A stretch of DNA of 64,000 nt, from contig NZ_CP104207.1 in the NCBI RefSeq assembly GCF_025244705.1, positions 310,001 through 374,000 of the forward strand, in the 5' to 3' direction. The stretch comes from Sphingopyxis sp. PET50. GTDB taxonomy: Bacteria > Pseudomonadota > Alphaproteobacteria > Sphingomonadales > Sphingomonadaceae. Of the stretch, positions 39,195-48,544 are shown piece by piece. Numbering within the stretch: position 1 is the first letter of the stretch; every line of letters starts with the position of its first letter. A model generated the notes under the pieces. It searched no databases and was not told the DNA's origin. It saw only the letters and a list, made by a program, of their open reading frames with translations. A program made the translations under genes and the position numbers.

Positions 39195-40404
39195 TTATCG
39201 CTATGTGGCGATCGATCCCCAGGGCCGCGAACGCAAGGGGCGGCTGACCGCCGCCAACGACGATGCCGCGCGCGCCGACCTCGCGCGGCGCAAATTCCAT
39301 ATCGTCGCGGTCGAGGCCACGGGCGCGAAGCCGGCCGCGGGGGCCTCGCTCCTCGCGTTCCGCCGCAACAGATTATCGTCGAAGCAGCTCGCGCTCTTCA
39401 CCCGCCAGCTCGCGACGCTCGCCGAGGTCGCGCCGCTCGAAGAGGCGCTGCGCACGCTGACCCGCCAGAGCGAGGCGGAGGCCGCGCGCCTCATCATCGG
39501 CGACGTCCACGCCGGCCTGCTCGAAGGACGCCGCCTCGCCGATGCGATGGGGCGCCAGCCGGGCAGCTTCCCGCCGCTCTATCGCGCGATGGTCGCGGCG
39601 GGCGAAACGACGGGCAGCCTCACCACCATCCTCGCGCGCCTCGCCGATCTGCTCGAACGCCAGGCCGAGGTGCGCGGCAAGCTGATCGCCGCGCTCGCCT
39701 ATCCGATCGTGCTCGCCATCGTCGCGATCGGCGTCGTCGCGGCGCTGATGATCTTCGTCGTCCCGCGCGTCGTCGAGCAGTTCACTGATACGGGTCAGCA
39801 ATTGCCCTTCCTGACCCGCGCGGTGATCGCGATCTCGGGCTTCGCCGCCAACTGGTGGTGGCTGATCGCGCTGCTGCTCGCCGCGGCGGCCTTCGCCTGG
39901 GTCGCCGCGATGCGCCGTCCGGCGTTCAAGGCGGGCGTCGATGCGCGGTTGCTGCGCCTGCCGCTGCTCGGGCGGCTGCTCCGCGACCTTTACGCGGCGC
40001 GCTTCGCGCGCACGCTCGCGACGATGGTGTCGAGCCGCCTGCCGCTGGTCGAAGGGCTGCGGCTGACGGTGCCGACGATCCGCAACGCCGCGCTTGCCGG
40101 CGCGACCGCGACGATCGTCGATCAGGTGCGCGCCGGCGGCGGGCTGTCGGCGGCGCTGCGCGACGCCGGAGTGTTCCCGCCGCTGCTCGTCTACATGACC
40201 GCGAGCGGCGAGAGCGCGGGGCGGCTCGAGGTGATGCTCGAACGCGCCGCCGACTATCTGGAGCGCGAATTCGACCGCTTCACGGCGGCGTCCATGGCCT
40301 TACTCGAACCTGTCATAATTGTCGTTATGGGGTCGTGCGTCGCCCTGATCATCCTTGCCATCCTGCTGCCGATCCTCCAGTTGCAGAACCTTGCCGGACT
40401 ATGA
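39187..40404 (+). CDS. gspF: Type II secretion system inner-membrane platform protein GspF
   Basis: 405 aa from the ATG at 39187 (MPDYRYVAIDPQGRERKGRL); an in-frame ATG two codons earlier is possible. Two cytoplasmic GspF domains (LALFTRQLATLAEVAPLEEA, RFARTLATMVSSRLPLVEG) alternate with membrane segments (YPIVLAIVAIGVVAALMIFV, WWLIALLLAAAAFAWVAAM, PVIIVVMGSCVALIILAILL). It anchors GspE to the membrane and supports pseudopilin extraction. It overlaps gspG (ATGA). Confidence 0.96.
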   Translation: MPDYRYVAIDPQGRERKGRLTAANDDAARADLARRKFHIVAVEATGAKPAAGASLLAFRRNRLSSKQLALFTRQLATLAEVAPLEEALRTLTRQSEAEAARLIIGDVHAGLLEGRRLADAMGRQPGSFPPLYRAMVAAGETTGSLTTILARLADLLERQAEVRGKLIAALAYPIVLAIVAIGVVAALMIFVVPRVVEQFTDTGQQLPFLTRAVIAISGFAANWWWLIALLLAAAAFAWVAAMRRPAFKAGVDARLLRLPLLGRLLRDLYAARFARTLATMVSSRLPLVEGLRLTVPTIRNAALAGATATIVDQVRAGGGLSAALRDAGVFPPLLVYMTASGESAGRLEVMLERAADYLEREFDRFTAASMALLEPVIIVVMGSCVALIILAILLPILQLQNLAGL

Positions 40405-40898
40405 AAATGTCGCTGATGAAGCTCTTCTTCCGCCTGATGCTCGATCCCGCCCGTCCGTCGCCCCGGCGGCGCGGCAAGCGCGACGAGCGCGGTTTCACCC
40501 TGACCGAGCTGATGGTCGTGATCTTCATCATCGGGCTGCTCGCGACCGTGGTGCTGATCAACGTGCTGCCCAGCCAGGACAAGGCGATGGTGACCAAGGC
40601 GAAGGCCGATATCGCAACGCTCGAAACCGCGCTCGAACAATATCGGCTCGACAATCTGAGCTATCCGGCGTCGGGCGACGGGCTGGGAGCACTGATCACG
40701 CCGCCGCCATCGCTGACGCAGCCCGAACGCTACCGCCGCGGCGGCTATATCAAGCGCCTGCCCGAAGACCCGTGGGGCCGCCCCTATAACTATCAGGTGC
40801 CCGGCCCCAATGGCACGCCCTTCGACATCTATTCGCTCGGCGCCGACGGCGCGCCCGGAGGCAGCGACGACAATGCGGATATCCGCGCCGACAGCTGA
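40401..40898 (+). CDS. gspG: Major pseudopilin GspG
   Basis: 165 aa. Prepilin with a 37-residue positively charged leader ending at RG and the mature start FTLTELMVVIFIIGLLATVV (Glu at mature position 5). Then the GspG core: KAKADIATLETALEQYRLDN, GDGLGALITPP, YIKRLPEDPWGRPYNYQVPG and the calcium-site loop DIYSLGADGAPGGSDDNADI. Cleaved and methylated by GspO. The leader is longer than the 6-10 residues usual elsewhere. Confidence 0.96.
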   Translation: MKMSLMKLFFRLMLDPARPSPRRRGKRDERGFTLTELMVVIFIIGLLATVVLINVLPSQDKAMVTKAKADIATLETALEQYRLDNLSYPASGDGLGALITPPPSLTQPERYRRGGYIKRLPEDPWGRPYNYQVPGPNGTPFDIYSLGADGAPGGSDDNADIRADS

Positions 40899-41355
40899 GG
40901 CGCGCGCGCGTCGGTCCGAACGCGGCTTCACCCTCGTCGAACTGATGGTCGTGCTGGCGATTCTGGCGCTCGCCGCGACCGCGGTGGTGATGACGATCCC
41001 CGGCGACGAACAGAGCGTGCGCAGCGAAGCCGACCGGCTCGCCGCGCGCCTCGCCGCCGCGCGCGACATCGCGGTGATCGAGGGACGCAGCGTCTCGGTC
41101 AATTTCGCGCCCTCGGGCTATGGCTTCGAACGGCGGGTCGGCGGTGAATGGCAGTCGCTGCCGGGGCGATCGTTCCGGCAGCGGAACTGGCCGTCCGACG
41201 TGCGCTTCGCCGCCGGGAACGGGCAGGACGCGGCGCGCATCCTGTTCGACCGCGTCGGCACCAGCCCGACCCCGCAGGCGATCGTGCTGAGCGGCGGCAG
41301 CGCGCGCGAGGTCGTGCGCGTCTCGGCGACCGGGGAGGTCAGCCGTGGCGAATGA
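40873..41355 (+). CDS. gspH: Minor pseudopilin GspH
   Basis: 160 aa from the ATG at 40873, overlapping the end of gspG by 26 bases. Leader MRISAPTAEARARRSERG, mature start FTLVELMVVLAILALAATAV, then a GspH-type body (LAARLAAARDIAVIEGRSVS, GSAREVVRVSATGEVSRG). Tip component of the pseudopilus. Downstream gspI starts within its last codons. Confidence 0.92.
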   Translation: MRISAPTAEARARRSERGFTLVELMVVLAILALAATAVVMTIPGDEQSVRSEADRLAARLAAARDIAVIEGRSVSVNFAPSGYGFERRVGGEWQSLPGRSFRQRNWPSDVRFAAGNGQDAARILFDRVGTSPTPQAIVLSGGSAREVVRVSATGEVSRGE

Positions 41356-41704
41356 GCGGGGCTTCACCTTGCTCGAAATGCTGGTCGCGCTCAGCATCAT
41401 CAGCATCGCTGCGCTGACATTGGTACGGCTCGACGCCTATGCGGTGCGGACCGCCGGCGACCTCGACGACAGCACGCTTGCCGGCATCGTCGCGCAGAAT
41501 CGCGCGGTCGAGCTGTGGACCGACCCGGCGCCGCCGACGATCGGCAACAGCGCGGTCGGCGTGTCCAACGCCGGGCGCAACTGGCGCATCGACCAGCGCG
41601 TCGCCAAGACCGCCGACGACAGCCTGCTGCGCATCGACCTGATCATCCGCCCCGAAAACGGGCGCGGGCAGGCGGCGCTGACGATCATACGGCCCAGCCG
41701 ATGA
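41345..41704 (+). CDS. gspI: Minor pseudopilin GspI
   Basis: 119 aa, GTG start at 41345 with a very short leader MANERG, then FTLLEMLVALSIISIAALTL. The body (LDDSTLAGIVAQNRAVELWT, NWRIDQRVAKTADDSLLRID) fits GspI, which nucleates the pseudopilus tip with GspJ and GspK. It overlaps gspH by 11 and gspJ by 4 bases. Confidence 0.93.
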   Translation: MANERGFTLLEMLVALSIISIAALTLVRLDAYAVRTAGDLDDSTLAGIVAQNRAVELWTDPAPPTIGNSAVGVSNAGRNWRIDQRVAKTADDSLLRIDLIIRPENGRGQAALTIIRPSR

Positions 41705-42426
41705 GGGCGTTGTTATCTCATGGCTGTTCCCCGGCGAAGGCCGGGGTCCATGGTTGGCTGAAGCAACGTTCGGCATGGTCTCACGAGGCCCCGGCTTCCG
41801 CCGGGGCGCGATCATCTGGCGATGATCGCGGCTTCACCCTCGTCGAAATGCTCGTCGCCTTGTCGCTGTTCGCGGCGATCGCCGCGATCGGCGTCGGCCT
41901 CTTGCGCAGCAGCGTCGATACGCAGAACGCGGTGCAGGACCGGCTGAAGGCGATGGGCGGGATCAACCGGCTGCGCGCGGTGATGGCCAATGATCTGGCG
42001 CAGGCATTGCCGCGCGCGACGCGTGGCCCTTCGGGCGAGGCGATCCCGGCCTTTGCGGGGTCCGAAACGGGCTTTGCGCTGGTCCATGGCGGCGCGGTTT
42101 CGCTCGACGGCGGCGCGCGCCCGAATGTCGAACGCGTCGCCTATGCGCGCGTCGGCGGCGAATGGCGCCGCGCGGTCCAGCCGATGCTCGACGGCACCCC
42201 GCTCGGCGATGGCGACCGGCTGGTGGACGAGGTGACCGGCATCGCCGTGCGCTATCGCGACGAGCGGGGACAATGGGCGGGCAGCTGGACGTCGGAACCC
42301 GGCGACCGCCTGCCGCGCGCGGTCGAGGTGCGGCTGACGCGGCAGGGCCGCGCCCCGCTGGTGATGCTGTTCCTGACCGCACCGACGCCGGTCCCGCCGC
42401 CCATGCCCGTGGCGCCCGCACCATGA
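41701..42426 (+). CDS. gspJ: Minor pseudopilin GspJ with repeat-encoded leader
   Basis: 241 aa from the ATG at 41701, which overlaps the gspI stop. Mature start FTLVEMLVALSLFAAIAAIG after a 44-residue leader (ends SSGDDRG). Leader residues about 8-36 (CSPAKAGVHGW ... EAPASAGARS) are the translation of a palindromic repeat at 41720-41807. Because the leader is removed by the prepilin peptidase, such an insertion would be tolerated. The body (LRAVMANDLAQALPRATRG, ERVAYARVGGEWRRAVQPML) is GspJ-like. No better start codon was found downstream near the cleavage site. Confidence 0.88.
   Translation: MRALLSHGCSPAKAGVHGWLKQRSAWSHEAPASAGARSSGDDRGFTLVEMLVALSLFAAIAAIGVGLLRSSVDTQNAVQDRLKAMGGINRLRAVMANDLAQALPRATRGPSGEAIPAFAGSETGFALVHGGAVSLDGGARPNVERVAYARVGGEWRRAVQPMLDGTPLGDGDRLVDEVTGIAVRYRDERGQWAGSWTSEPGDRLPRAVEVRLTRQGRAPLVMLFLTAPTPVPPPMPVAPAP
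41720..41807. repeat. Palindromic repeat inside the gspJ leader
   Basis: Two short hairpins, CCCCGGCGAAGGCCGGGG (about 41729-41746) and CCCCGGCTTCCGCCGGGG (about 41789-41806), arranged as mirror units around GTCCATGG ... TGGTCTCACGA. It is in frame within gspJ. Confidence 0.85.
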
Positions 42427-43432
42427 TCCGCCGCACGCCCGATGAGCGCGGCGCCGCGCTGCTCAGCGTATTGCTGCTCGTCGCCGTGATGGCGGTGATC
42501 GCCGCGACGGCGCTCGACCGGCTGACGCTCGCGACGCGCATCGCGGGCAGCGCGGCGACGGTCGATCAGGGACGCGCCTACAGCTTCGCGGCCGAGCAGA
42601 TCGCGCTGCGCCGCGTCGCCGACCTTGTCGGGCGCGATCCGGCCAAGCTGACCCTCGCCGACAACTGGCTCGGCCGCGATTTCGCCCTGCCACTTCCGAA
42701 CGGGCAGGGGACGGCGCGGCTGACCGATGCGAGCAATTGCTTCAACCTCAACAGCCTGGTCGCCGAGACCATAGCCGGGCGCTTCACCCAGCGCCCCGGC
42801 GGCACCGGCCAGTTCGCCGAACTGATGACGCTGCTCGGCGTCGACGCCGACGAGGCGCGCGCGGTGGCCGGCGCGACCGCCGACTGGATCGACAGCGACA
42901 GCGTCGATGGTCCGCTCGGCGCCGAGGACGGCGTCTATCGCGCGCTGCCCGGCAGCTACCTGCCCGGCAACCGCCGCATGGCCGACATCAGCGAGCTGCG
43001 TGCCGTGCGCGGGGTGACGCCGAAGCTCTATGCGCGGCTCAAACCGTGGATTTGCGCGCTGCCCGCGTCGGGGCCGGTCAAGCTCAACGTCAATACGCTC
43101 GCGCCCGAACAGGCGCCGCTTGTCGCGATGCTGCTGCCGGGGCAGTTGAGCGTCGCCGATGCGCGCGCGGCGCTGGCGGCGCGGCCCGCCGCAGCGGCTA
43201 TGGCAGCAGCGTGCGATTCTGGGAATCGGGGCCGCTTGCCCGGCTCGACCCGCCCCCCGATGTCGCCGAGCAGGCGGGGGTGACGAGCCGCTGGCTGGTG
43301 CTGAAGACCGACGTGACGATGGGGGATGGTTTCTTGACGTCTGTTTCGCTGATCGACGCCAATGGGGGTGCGCCCGCCGCAGGGCAGGCGCCGCCGGTGG
43401 TCGTGCGGCGCGATTGGGGCGAAACCGACTGA
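42423..43432 (+). CDS. gspK: Minor pseudopilin GspK, one frameshift
   Basis: About 335 aa. Leader MIRRTPDERG and mature start AALLSVLLLVAVMAVIAATA (a Gly-to-non-Phe +1 and no Glu5, as usual in GspK). Body: RAYSFAAEQIALRRVADLVG, SNCFNLNSLV, DWIDSDSVDGPLGAEDGVYR, VKLNVNTLAPEQAPLVAMLL. A slip near 43193 changes frame; the neighbouring frame finishes GYGSSVRFWESGPLARLDPP ... VVVRRDWGETD with a stop at 43432. It caps the pseudopilus tip with GspI and GspJ. Confidence 0.88.
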
Positions 43433-43433
43433 C

Positions 43434-44576
43434 ATGGCGCGCACATTGCTTCTCTGGCTGCCGACGCAGGCGGCGCTGGCCGATGGCGGCGCCGACGCGG
43501 CCTGGCTGCGCGTCGACGACGGGGTGATCGTCGATTCGGGGCAGGGCGACGGCTGGGTCGATGCCTGGGAAAAGCCGCAGGACGATGAAGGCGACGACCG
43601 GCTGATCGCGTTCGCGCCCGCCGCCGACGCGCCGCTGCGCTGGCGCGCCTATCCCGATGCCGCCCCCGCGCAGGCCGCCGCGATCGCGCGCGTCGACACG
43701 CTGCGCGACAGCCTGAGCGCTGCCGCGTTGCTGCATGTCGTCACGGGTCAGCCGGCCGACGCGGGGCAGGCGGTGCCGGTCGCGGTCACGACGCACGCCG
43801 CGATGACGGCGTGGACCGACTGGCTGAAGGCGCAGGGGCTGTCGCCCGCCGCGATCATCCCCGCCGCCGCGATCGTGCCGCCGCCCGAGCCCGGCAGCCT
43901 GTGGACCGCCGAACTGGGGCGCGAACAGATCGTGCGCAGCGACGACCGGAGCTTCGCCTCGGACCCCGAACTCGACCCGCTGATTGCCGCCGGGCGCCCG
44001 ATCGCGCCGCTCGATGCCGACCGGATGCGTGCGGCGCTCTTGCTGTCGCTCGCCGCCCCGCCGCTCGACCTGCTCAGCGGGGCGTGGCAGCCGAAGCGCG
44101 GCTGGTTGATCGATCCGGCGATGCTGATCTGGATGAAGCGGCTCGCGCTGGCGCTGCTGGCCGTCACGCTGTTGATCCCGGTCATCCATGTGATCCGCGT
44201 CAACGCCGACATCGCGCGCGCCGACGAGGCGAGCGTGGCCGCGGCGAAGAAGGCGGGCGTGACCGCCACCGACGCCGCGGCGGCGGAGGCCGAACTCGAC
44301 CGCCGTCTCGCCGCGGCGGGGGGCGGACCGCTCGCCTTCTCGGTGCCGGCGTCGGCGCTTTACGATGCGATGCGCGATACGCCGGGCGTGGCGCTCAAGA
44401 CGCTGTCGCACCGGACAGATGGCACGCTGTCGACGACGCTTGCGGCGCCGCGCACGGAGGACCTGAACGCCGTGCTGCTCGCATTGCAGGCACGCGGCTA
44501 CAAGGTCACGGCGCAGCCGATGGCGGGCAGTGACGGGAACCAGATGGCGAATATCACGGTGAGGGCGGTGCCATGA
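43434..44576 (+). CDS. gspL: Type II secretion system protein GspL
   Basis: 380 aa from the ATG at 43434, one base after the gspK stop. Cytoplasmic actin-like domain (ARTLLLWLPTQAALADGGAD, SAAALLHVVTGQPADAG), a membrane segment (LALALLAVTLLIPVIHVIRV) and a periplasmic ferredoxin-like domain (about 285-380). Links GspE to GspM and the platform. It overlaps gspM (ATGA). Confidence 0.93.
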   Translation: MARTLLLWLPTQAALADGGADAAWLRVDDGVIVDSGQGDGWVDAWEKPQDDEGDDRLIAFAPAADAPLRWRAYPDAAPAQAAAIARVDTLRDSLSAAALLHVVTGQPADAGQAVPVAVTTHAAMTAWTDWLKAQGLSPAAIIPAAAIVPPPEPGSLWTAELGREQIVRSDDRSFASDPELDPLIAAGRPIAPLDADRMRAALLLSLAAPPLDLLSGAWQPKRGWLIDPAMLIWMKRLALALLAVTLLIPVIHVIRVNADIARADEASVAAAKKAGVTATDAAAAEAELDRRLAAAGGGPLAFSVPASALYDAMRDTPGVALKTLSHRTDGTLSTTLAAPRTEDLNAVLLALQARGYKVTAQPMAGSDGNQMANITVRAVP

Positions 44577-45061
44577 GCGAGCGGATCGCCAGTTGGTGGC
44601 AAGGGCTGTCGCGCCGCGAACGCTGGCTGGTCGGCGTCGCGGCGGTGCTCGTGCTCGGCGTGCTGATCTGGCTGCTCGGCCGCCCGGCCTATGCCGCCTT
44701 CGGCAATCTGGAGGCCGATCATCGCGCCGCGATCGAGCGCCAGGGCCGGATCGCCGCCAAGGTACAATTGCTCACGCAGCGCCCGGCGGCTACGCCCGCG
44801 GTGGCCGCCGCCACTGACGGCGTCGCCATCGACCAGTTTCTGACCCAATCGGCGGGCGAGATCGGGCTGACGCTCGACCGCAACGAGGCGCGCGGGCAAG
44901 GGCAGGCGACGATCGCGATCGCGACGGCCAAGGCGACGGTGCTGACCGACTGGCTTGCGTCGCTGGAAGGACAGGGCTTCGTCGTCGACCAGTTGACGAT
45001 TACGCCGGCGGCCGACGGCACCGTGGGCATGACCGCCGAATTGCGGCGGGGCGGGGCCTGA
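44573..45061 (+). CDS. gspM: Type II secretion system protein GspM
   Basis: 162 aa. Short cytoplasmic tail with the GspM-type start (WWQGLSRRERWLVGVAAVLV), one membrane helix, then a periplasmic domain (IDQFLTQSAGEIGLTLDRNE, TVLTDWLASLEGQGFVVDQL). Stabilises GspL. It overlaps gspL and gspN. Confidence 0.93.
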   Translation: MSERIASWWQGLSRRERWLVGVAAVLVLGVLIWLLGRPAYAAFGNLEADHRAAIERQGRIAAKVQLLTQRPAATPAVAAATDGVAIDQFLTQSAGEIGLTLDRNEARGQGQATIAIATAKATVLTDWLASLEGQGFVVDQLTITPAADGTVGMTAELRRGGA

Positions 45062-45768
45062 TGCGCCGCCGCCTGATCTTCGCCGCCGTGGCGGTCGCGC
45101 TGCTGCTGATCGTCGCGACTTTCCCGATGCGGCTCGCGCTCGCGATGGCGGGGGCCGAAGGATCGGGCCTGACCGCGCGCGAGGTGAACGGGTCGGTGTG
45201 GGCAGGCGAATTGATCGAGGCGCGGCTCGGTGCCTTGCCGCTCGGCAATGTGCAGGCCAGCCTGTCGCCGCTGGCGCTGCTCGGCGGCGATGTCGAGATG
45301 GCGTTCAAGCGCCCCGATCCGCGGCTCGGCGATCTGGCCGGTCGCCTGCACGGGAGCAATCCGCGCGGGCTGTCCGATCTCAACGGCACATCGTCGCTTT
45401 CGGGCGGTCTCGGCATGGTGCCGGTCGACAGCCTGCGATTCGAAGGCACGGCGGTGCGTTTCGATGAGCGCGGGCGGTGCGTCAGCGCGGCGGGCCGCAT
45501 CCAGCTGAATGTCGGCACCTCGATCGCCGGGCTCGACCTGTCGCGCGGCCTGTCGGGGCCGCTGCGCTGCGCCGATGGACGCGCCGAGGCGGCGCTGACC
45601 AGCCAGTCCGGCATGGAGCGGCTGACGCTCGGTTTCGACGGCAGCGGCGCGTACCGCGCGCAATTCGCGATCCAGGCCGACGATCCGGCGATGGCGGCGG
45701 CGCTGTCGGCGATCGGTTTCCGGCCCGGCAACGGCGGCTTCGTGCTGGTGAGCACGGGCCGTTTCTGA
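45061..45768 (+). CDS. gspN: Type II secretion system protein GspN
   Basis: 235 aa. N-terminal membrane anchor (LIFAAVAVALLLIVATFPMR) and a periplasmic body with GspN motifs (GLTAREVNGSVWAGELIEAR, ALPLGNVQASLSPLALLGGD). The last part holds a Cys pair (RCVSAAG, LRCADG). Role in secretion is accessory and not essential in all species. It shares one base with the gspM stop. Confidence 0.9.
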   Translation: MRRRLIFAAVAVALLLIVATFPMRLALAMAGAEGSGLTAREVNGSVWAGELIEARLGALPLGNVQASLSPLALLGGDVEMAFKRPDPRLGDLAGRLHGSNPRGLSDLNGTSSLSGGLGMVPVDSLRFEGTAVRFDERGRCVSAAGRIQLNVGTSIAGLDLSRGLSGPLRCADGRAEAALTSQSGMERLTLGFDGSGAYRAQFAIQADDPAMAAALSAIGFRPGNGGFVLVSTGRF

Positions 45769-45772
45769 TCCG

Positions 45773-46546
45773 ATGGCCGTGGCGCTTGCCGCCTTGCCGC
45801 ATGGAGCGGGCGTCGGGCTCGCGGCGCTGCTCGGGCTGACCCTCGGCAGCTTCATCGCGACGCTGGTGCTGCGCTGGCCCGATGGGCGCTCCGTGCTGGG
45901 GCGCTCGGTATGCGACGGATGCGGAAGGCCGCTTGCCCCGCTGGATCTCGTCCCGCTGGCCTCCGCGATTTTCCAGCGCGGGCGTTGCCGGACTTGTGGC
46001 GCGCCGATCGATCCGTTTCATATGCAGGTTGAACTGGCGTCGGCCCTGATCGGAGCCATTGCGCTGTCTGTGGTGCCGGGGCTCGCGGGCTGGCTCTGGG
46101 CGCTGTTCGGTTGGCTGCTGCTGCCGCTCGCCTTGCTCGATGCGCGGCATATGTGGTTGCCCGACCGGCTGAGCGCCCTGCTGGCCTTCGCCGGCCTGCT
46201 CCTTGCGGGACCGATGCTCGGTACCGGGCTGCTCGACCGCTGGATCGGCGCGGTCGCGGGCGGTGCGGTGCTGGCCCTGATCGCGCTCGCCTATCGGCGC
46301 GGTCGGGGGCGTGATGGCATGGGCGGCGGCGATCCCAAGCTGGTCGCGGCGATCGGCTGCTGGATCGGCTGGCAGGCGCTGCCGCTCATGATCCTGCTGG
46401 CGAGCTTCGGCGGCCTTGTCTGGGCGCTCTTCACCCAAGGAAAAGGGGACCGCCCGCTGTCGTTGCGAACGGTCCCCTTCGGTGTCTTTCTGGCCATCGC
46501 CGCCTGGGCGGCGGTGCCGGTCTGGCCGCTGCTCAGCGCTGGATGA
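45773..46546 (+). CDS. gspO: Prepilin peptidase / N-methyltransferase GspO
   Basis: 257 aa, type IV prepilin peptidase that processes GspG-K. Seen: N-terminal domain with LTLGSFIATLVLRWPDGRSV, a zinc-type double Cys motif (CDGCGRPL, CRTCGAPID), then membrane helices with the two catalytic Asp motifs (LLDARHMWLPD and GMGGGDPKLVAAIG). Last gene of the gsp operon; its 3' end overlaps the convergent pal gene by 14 bp. Confidence 0.96.
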   Translation: MAVALAALPHGAGVGLAALLGLTLGSFIATLVLRWPDGRSVLGRSVCDGCGRPLAPLDLVPLASAIFQRGRCRTCGAPIDPFHMQVELASALIGAIALSVVPGLAGWLWALFGWLLLPLALLDARHMWLPDRLSALLAFAGLLLAGPMLGTGLLDRWIGAVAGGAVLALIALAYRRGRGRDGMGGGDPKLVAAIGCWIGWQALPLMILLASFGGLVWALFTQGKGDRPLSLRTVPFGVFLAIAAWAAVPVWPLLSAG

Positions 46547-47051
46547 CGACCGTCACCGCGCGGCGGTTCTTCGCATAGGCTTCCTCGGTCGAGCCGAGTT
46601 CGGCCGGACGTTCCTTGCCATAGCTGATCACCTCGATCCGCGACGGATCGACGCCCAGCGAGGCGAGATAGTTTTTCGCGGCATTCGCGCGGCGCTCGCC
46701 GAGCGCGATATTGTAGTCGCGGGTGCCGCGTTCGTCGGCATGGCCCTCGAGCAGGACGCGCACCGCCGAATTGCGCTGCAGCCACTGTGCCTGGCTCTGC
46801 AGCGTCGCCTGATCCTCGGCATCGACGTTGAACTGGTCGAAACCGAAGAAGATGCGGTCCGACGACACATTGTTGAGGAAGTCCTGTTGCGATCCCGGGA
46901 TCACAGTGCCGCTGCCCCTCGAACCGCCGCTGCCATCGTCGATGCCATCGGGGATGGGGGGCAGGGTATCGGGCGCCTTCTTGGCGCAGGCGCCCACGGC
47001 GAGCATTGCGATCGCGGCGATCATGGCGCTGGTTTTCCGTATCGTCGTCAT
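46533..47051 (-). CDS. pal: Peptidoglycan-associated lipoprotein Pal
   Basis: 172 aa. Outer-membrane lipoprotein of the Tol-Pal system that binds peptidoglycan. Lipobox AMLAVGAC (Cys about residue 22), then an OmpA-like domain: IFFGFDQFNVDAEDQATLQS, VRVLLEGHADERGTRDYNIA, LGERRANAAKNYLASLGVDP. Last gene of the tol operon, 125 bp after tolB. Confidence 0.97.
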   Translation of the reverse strand: MTTIRKTSAMIAAIAMLAVGACAKKAPDTLPPIPDGIDDGSGGSRGSGTVIPGSQQDFLNNVSSDRIFFGFDQFNVDAEDQATLQSQAQWLQRNSAVRVLLEGHADERGTRDYNIALGERRANAAKNYLASLGVDPSRIEVISYGKERPAELGSTEEAYAKNRRAVTVVIQR

Positions 47052-47101
47052 GTTCTCGTCCCTTTCGTGTTGATCCGGATGGTCGTGTTCATCTTCAGAT
47101 T

Positions 47102-47147
47102 AACCCATGTTGAACCCAAGGTCGAACCCAAGGTTCCGAAATGGGTT
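47102..47147 (-). other. Hairpin with tandem 11-mer between tolB and pal
   Basis: Arms AACCCAT / ATGGGTT enclose two direct copies of GAACCCAAGGT. It lies in the tolB-pal gap and could attenuate or stabilise the messenger; there is no T run. Confidence 0.4.
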
Positions 47148-47176
47148 CTGCCCCCCATTTTGTGCCGCTTGGCGCG

Positions 47177-48542
47177 TCAGGGCAGCACCGGTCCCCAGCT
47201 GGGGTCGGAGCCGTCCTGCGGTGTCTGCAACCGGCGCATGTTCACGCCGGTCAGGTCGACCTGCCACAGGCTCGACCGGCCGTCCTTGCCACGCGTGGTG
47301 CGGAAGAACTGGATGACGCGGCCGTTCGGCGACCAGGTCGGCGCCTCGTCCTGCCAGTCGTTGGTGAGCAGCCGCTCGCCGCCGCCCGCCGGGGTCATCA
47401 CCCCGATGCGGAACTCGCCCCCGCCCATCTTGGTAAAGGCGATCAGGTCGCCGCGCGGCGACCATTCGGGCGTGGCGTAGCGGCCGCCGCCGAAGCTGAT
47501 GCGCTGCTGATTCGATCCGTCGATGTTCATCGTGTAGATTTGCTGGCTGCCCGACCGGTCGCTTTCGAAGACGATCTTCCTGCCGTCGGGCGAGAAGCTG
47601 CCGCCGACGTCGATGCCCGGCGTGTTGGTCAGCCGCACCGGCGTGCCCCCTTCCGCCGAGATACGGTAGATGTCGGTGTTGCCGGCGACCGCCATCGAAA
47701 AGAGGATCTGCCGGCCGTCGGGCGACCAGCGCGGGGCGAAGGTCGCGTTGCGGCTTTCGGTGACCAGTTTCTGGGTCCCGGCCGCGACGTCGTAGATGAA
47801 GACGCGGACGCGGTCGTTCAGATAGCTGACATAGACGATCTTCTTGTAATCGGGCGAGAAGCGCGGGCTGATCGCCAGCGCCTGCCCGTTGGTGATGAAG
47901 CGGTGGTTGCCGCCGTCCGAATCCATGATCGCGAGCCGCTTGATGCGGTTCCCCTTCGGCCCGCTCTCCGCGATATAGGCGACGCGGCTGTCGAAGAAGG
48001 GAGCTTCGCCCGACAGGCGCGAATAGATGGCGTCGGCGCATTTATGCGCCGCGCGGCGCCAGTCGGCGGGCTGGATTTCGAATCCCTGGCGCACCAGTTC
48101 GCTGCCGAGGTCGGTGTCGTAGAGATAGCAGCCGACAATCAGGCCGCCGGTGCTGTTGGTGCGCACGAAGCCATGGACGACATTTTCGGCATTGCGCGCC
48201 TGCCAGTCGGCGAAGCGCGGCGCGGTGACTTCCGCCATGGTGATCGCGCGGACGCTGCCGGGGCCGAGCGGGGCGTAAAGCCCGCTGCGTTCGAGGTCGG
48301 CGGCGATGACTTCGGCGATCTGGCGGCCAAGGCTGTCGGTGCGCAGCCCGGCGACGGTGGTGACTGCGGGCGTCGCGAGCGCGGGAACGGCGATGACGGC
48401 TTTTTCGCCGCCAAGTTCGGCGACGACTTCGGGCGAGTCCTGAACCTGTTCGGCGGGCTGCGCCGGGGCGGATTGCTGCGCCGAAGCCGATGTGGCCCCC
48501 AGCGCCAGAAGGCCTAGCCAATAGGGCGATCGGGGTTTTCAT
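47177..48542 (-). CDS. tolB: Tol-Pal system protein TolB, frameshift in signal peptide
   Basis: About 455 aa. Periplasmic beta-propeller that interacts with Pal and TolA. From the ATG at 48542 (AGGAG six bases upstream) the frame reads MKTPIALLA, and an extra T near 48515 then breaks it. The adjacent frame gives LLALGATSASAQQSAPAQPA and the TolB N-terminal domain (LERSGLYAPLGPGS). Propeller repeats follow: ISPRFSPDYKKIVYVSYLND, FAPRWSPDGRQILFSMAVAG, SFSPDGRKIVFESDRSGSQQ, PTWSPNGRVIQFFRTTRG. TolB is required for envelope stability, so a sequence error is the simpler explanation. Confidence 0.94.
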
Positions 48543-48544
48543 CT

